A DNA stretch of 64,000 bases. It comes from Herbaspirillum seropedicae. GTDB taxonomy: Bacteria; Pseudomonadota; Gammaproteobacteria; Burkholderiales; Burkholderiaceae_D. The DNA is taken from assembly GCF_001040945.1 (NCBI RefSeq), contig NZ_CP011930.1, positions 4,149,021 to 4,213,020 on the forward strand. The letters are read 5' to 3'. The position numbers and the translations under genes are program-made. The notes beneath the pieces are model-generated. The model saw nothing but the letters and a program-made list of their open reading frames with translations. It had not been told where the DNA came from and did not search any database. Position 1 is the stretch's first letter. Each line of letters begins with the position of its first letter. This document shows positions 61,500-64,000 of this stretch, piece after piece.

Positions 61500-63629
61500 T
61501 CAACGGGGCTGGATCGATCCTGGCACGATGGAAGCGCCGAATTCGCGCATCATGGTCACCACGAAAGGATCGTTCTTCATCTTGTGCTCGGCCTGGCGCT
61601 GGCGTTCTGCGCGCTCGGCCTCGGCGACCGCATTGGCGGTGTCGGCGACGGCGCCGATCTCGGTCTCGACGCGGATTTCCTTGCCGAAGCGTTCACTCAA
61701 GGCTGCCGTCAGCTTTTCGACACTGCCGGAAGAGCGCAGGGTTTCCAGCGGGATGCGCAGGTGGAAGCAGACGTTGCCGCCATTGAGCGGCTCGCAGCGC
61801 ACCAGTTCACTCTGGAAAGCCATCTGGTGCGCCACGCCGCGCAGGGAGGCGAGGCTGGCGGCCAGGGTCGGCCAGTGGCCGTCCCAGCCCAGTTCGGCGG
61901 CGATGCGGGCGGTTTCCTGCTGCTGCGCGGGGGTGGCGGCCGGGCGCTGCGGCGCGGGTGCGGCGGGCGGCGCTACGGCGGCGGGCTCAGTTTTTTTTTC
62001 AGCGACCTCGGCCATCGGGATGGGCGGCGGCATGGACGAGGCGGCACCGGTCTCTTCTTCCCATGGCGGAATCGCATCGAAAGGCGGCGGCTCGGGCATG
62101 TCCGGCGGCATCGACGCAGCGGCGCGTTCGGCCCTGGCGGCGGGTGCAGGCGGTGCGGACGGGGCCGGGGCTGCAGCCGGTGCAGGCGCGGGCGTGGCGG
62201 CTGCGGGAGCCGCTGGCCGCGCGGGGGCCTTGCCCCCCTTGCCGCCACGCAAGGCCATCAGGGCGGCTTCACGGGCAGAAGTGGGTGCGGCCGGCGCGGC
62301 TGCCTGGACGGGCGCCGACGGGGCGGCAGCGGGAGCGGATGCGGCAGGGACCGCAGCCGCAGGAGCGGCCGGCGCTGGCGCGGTGGCGGCTTGGGTACGG
62401 CTGACCGGGGCGCTGGTCACGGCCACTTGCGGGGCCATCAGCGGCGCGGCCTGACGCGGTGCGGTCGGTCGGCCACCTGCGGCAGCCGGTGCAGACGAGG
62501 CGGCCGGTATGGGCGCAGTGGCGCTGGCGCTGACCGGACGGAAGGCCAGCATGCGCAACAGCGTCATGCTGAAACCGGCGTATTCATCCGGGGCCAGGCC
62601 CAGCTCGTTGCGGCCATGCACGGCGATCTGGTAGAACAGTTGCACATGTTCCGGGCTGAACTGGCCGGACAGGCGCAGGATATCTTCGCGATTGGGCAGG
62701 TCGTCGGCCAGCGCGGCCGGCACGGCCTGGGCCAGGGCGATCTGGTGCAGCAGCGTGCCCAGGTCTTGCAGGGCGGCGTTATAGGACAGGCTGCGGGTGG
62801 CCATGTCGTCGGCCACGCCCAGGAGGGCTGCGCCATCCTGCACCGCCAGCGCATCGAGGATGCGGATCAGGTAGGACTGGTCGAGCGCGCCCAGCATGCC
62901 CTGCACGGCTTCCAGCGTGACCTTGCCGGCGGCATAGGCGATGGCCTGGTCGGTCAGCGAGAGCGCATCGCGCATGGAACCGGAAGCGCCCTGCGCCAAC
63001 AGGCGCAGGGCCGGCGCATCGAACTCGATGCCTTCCTGGTTCAGGATGTTGTCGAGATGGCCGATGATGTGGCCGGGCGGCATCTGCTTCAGATTGAACT
63101 GCAGGCAGCGCGAGAGCACCGTCACGGGAATCTTTTGCGGGTCGGTCGTGGCCAGGATGAACTTGATGTGCTCGGGCGGCTCTTCCAGCGTCTTCAGCAT
63201 GGCGTTGAAGGCGTGGTTGGTGAGCATGTGCACTTCGTCGATCATGTAGACCTTGAAGCGGGCGTTGGAGGGCGCATAGATGGCCTGCTCCAGCAGTTGC
63301 GCCATCTCGTCCACGCCGCGGTTGGAGGCCGCGTCCATCTCGATGTAATCGACGAAACGCCCGGCGTCGATGGCCACACAGGCTTCGCACACGCCACAGG
63401 GGGCGGCAGTGATGCCGCCCGCGCCATCGGGACCGACGCAGTTGAGCGACTTGGCCAGGATGCGCGAGAGCGTGGTCTTGCCCACGCCGCGGGTACCGGT
63501 GAAGAGATAGGCGTGGTGCAGCCGCTGCTGTTCCAGCGCGTGCGTCAGCGCGCGCACGACGTGCTCCTGGCCTACCAGGGTGTCGAAGCTGCGGGGACGA
63601 TATTTACGGGCAAGAACTTGATAGGACAT
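61500..63629 (-). CDS. dnaX: DNA polymerase III tau subunit (gamma/tau)
   Basis: A 709-residue clamp-loader and polymerase-organising subunit. AAA+ motifs: Walker A GTRGVGKTT, zinc-type cysteines in APCGVCEAC, Walker B VYMIDEVHML, SRC in VTVLSRCLQF. Domain III ends near residue 370. A long Ala/Pro-rich domain IV spans ~370-560, and domain V (tau-specific, alpha-binding) occupies the C-terminus. An A9 run at codons 543-546 may cause slippage to a gamma-like 546-residue product. It is the first gene of the dnaX-ybaB-yciI-recR operon within the window. Confidence 0.96.
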   Translation of the reverse strand: MSYQVLARKYRPRSFDTLVGQEHVVRALTHALEQQRLHHAYLFTGTRGVGKTTLSRILAKSLNCVGPDGAGGITAAPCGVCEACVAIDAGRFVDYIEMDAASNRGVDEMAQLLEQAIYAPSNARFKVYMIDEVHMLTNHAFNAMLKTLEEPPEHIKFILATTDPQKIPVTVLSRCLQFNLKQMPPGHIIGHLDNILNQEGIEFDAPALRLLAQGASGSMRDALSLTDQAIAYAAGKVTLEAVQGMLGALDQSYLIRILDALAVQDGAALLGVADDMATRSLSYNAALQDLGTLLHQIALAQAVPAALADDLPNREDILRLSGQFSPEHVQLFYQIAVHGRNELGLAPDEYAGFSMTLLRMLAFRPVSASATAPIPAASSAPAAAGGRPTAPRQAAPLMAPQVAVTSAPVSRTQAATAPAPAAPAAAVPAASAPAAAPSAPVQAAAPAAPTSAREAALMALRGGKGGKAPARPAAPAAATPAPAPAAAPAPSAPPAPAARAERAAASMPPDMPEPPPFDAIPPWEEETGAASSMPPPIPMAEVAEKKTEPAAVAPPAAPAPQRPAATPAQQQETARIAAELGWDGHWPTLAASLASLRGVAHQMAFQSELVRCEPLNGGNVCFHLRIPLETLRSSGSVEKLTAALSERFGKEIRVETEIGAVADTANAVAEAERAERQRQAEHKMKNDPFVVTMMREFGASIVPGSIQPR
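61991..61999 (-). promoter_or_regulatory. A9 slippery run in dnaX
   Basis: On the coding strand: GCT GAA AAA AAA ACT GAG. Nine A residues lie between domains IV and V. A -1 shift, or one extra A in the mRNA, reads AAC then TGA at once. A +1 shift, or one missing A, reads CTG AGC CCG CCG CCG then TAG. A GAGG Shine-Dalgarno-like word lies 6 bases upstream. This is the position and design of dnaX slippage sites in E. coli and Thermus. Confidence 0.7.
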
Positions 63630-63723
63630 GAGGTGGCTGCTGTCGGCTTTTTGGCTCAGGGGGGCATTTTAAGCTATTTCGCCGCCCGTATCGCCTTTGC
63701 CTTGCCGCCATCGCCTGCATCGT

Positions 63724-64000
63724 TCATCCGGCCTGGGCGCGGCGGGTTTTCTTGCGTTCGTACATGAGCGCATCGGCGCTGTGCTGCAAGGCCGCCAGAT
63801 CGGCATGGCGGGCCGCATCATACTGCACCACACCGACGCTGTAGGCCAGCGCATAGGGGCGCGGACGCAGCACATTGAATTCGCGCACGGACTGCGCGAA
63901 GTGGGCCAGCACGGTATCGGATTCGGCCAGGTCAGCATTGGTCAGGAAAACGGCGAACTCGTCACCGCCCAGGCGGGCGATCACATCGGATTCGCGGAAG
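63724..64000 (-). CDS. GGDEF-domain diguanylate cyclase, C-terminal fragment (5' end outside window)
   Basis: 91 residues are visible and the frame is open to the window edge. FRESDVIARLGGDEFAVFLT carries both the I-site RxxD (RESD), five residues before GGDEF, and an intact GGDEF active-site loop. ALAYSVGVVQYD and ALQHSADALMYERKKTRR complete the domain. It should make cyclic di-GMP and be inhibited by product at the I-site. The sensor part lies outside the window. Confidence 0.9.
   Translation of the reverse strand, partial: FRESDVIARLGGDEFAVFLTNADLAESDTVLAHFAQSVREFNVLRPRPYALAYSVGVVQYDAARHADLAALQHSADALMYERKKTRRAQAG

Noticed and set aside
61101-63767. A very long plus-strand open frame (888 codons) opposite dnaX
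   Set aside because: It is antisense to a firmly identified gene and its composition (Gly/Arg/His-rich) is that of reverse-complemented Ala/Pro codons.

Overview
This is a GC-rich chromosomal segment whose gene content and order point to a betaproteobacterium of the Oxalobacteraceae, most like Herbaspirillum. The main pointers are a narK-narK-narGHJI-moaA-narXL nitrate respiration block, a LivKHMGF importer joined to a Rieske dioxygenase, catB/catA, and a dnaX-ybaB-(yciI)-recR operon. This placement is inference from gene content; no database was searched. No rRNA, tRNA, CRISPR array, IS element or prophage was seen.

Layout. 1-16 kb is housekeeping and accessory: the C-terminal part of glnS, a CorA/ZntB-type metal transporter, a RutG-like pyrimidine permease, a tandem pair of paralogous lipoproteins, exonuclease I (sbcB), a His-rich PadR regulator resembling YqjI with twin palindromic operators, a CMD-family peroxidase-like protein, a nucleoside deoxyribosyltransferase, fadE, a ypfJ-type metallopeptidase and a MAPEG protein. 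16.4-29.8 kb is a continuous co-directional nitrate respiration module: two nitrate/nitrite transporters, the membrane nitrate reductase narGHJI, the molybdenum cofactor gene moaA and the NarX-NarL two-component system. 29.8-35.6 kb holds small conserved genes, a type IV minor-pilin operon (pilV-pilW-pilX-pilE-like-fimT, without pilY1) and ribD-ribE.

35.6-49.4 kb is the most interesting region, an aromatic-acid catabolic island. On the minus strand one long operon runs from a two-subunit Rieske oxygenase (anthranilate-dioxygenase-like) through an unusual Rieske-ferredoxin/flavin-reductase fusion, a complete branched-chain-amino-acid-type ABC importer and an alpha/beta hydrolase with an HGGYW motif. 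Divergently run catB and catA. The shared promoter region holds a perfect ATAC-N7-GTAT site of the BenM/CatM type, and a CatR/CatM-like LysR gene lies beyond catA. Between catA and that lysR gene are three tandem ~190-bp units, each with a long inverted-repeat (REP-pair) core; a fourth core lies upstream of narK1. An AraC-family regulator follows. The expected flow is uptake of an aromatic acid, conversion to catechol, then ortho cleavage to muconolactone; catC is not in the window.

49.6-60 kb carries metY, a DUF4105 membrane protein, a LysR/MFS efflux pair with two perfect palindromes between them, and a minus-strand set of a family III CoA-transferase, a SsuABC/TauABC-like importer and a class II-like sirtuin that overlaps the convergent MFS gene by 71 bases. 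60.1-64 kb is dnaX-ybaB-yciI-recR plus the end of a GGDEF protein. dnaX contains an A9 run placed so that slippage in either direction would stop translation within a few codons and remove the last domain, strongly suggesting tau and gamma-like products.
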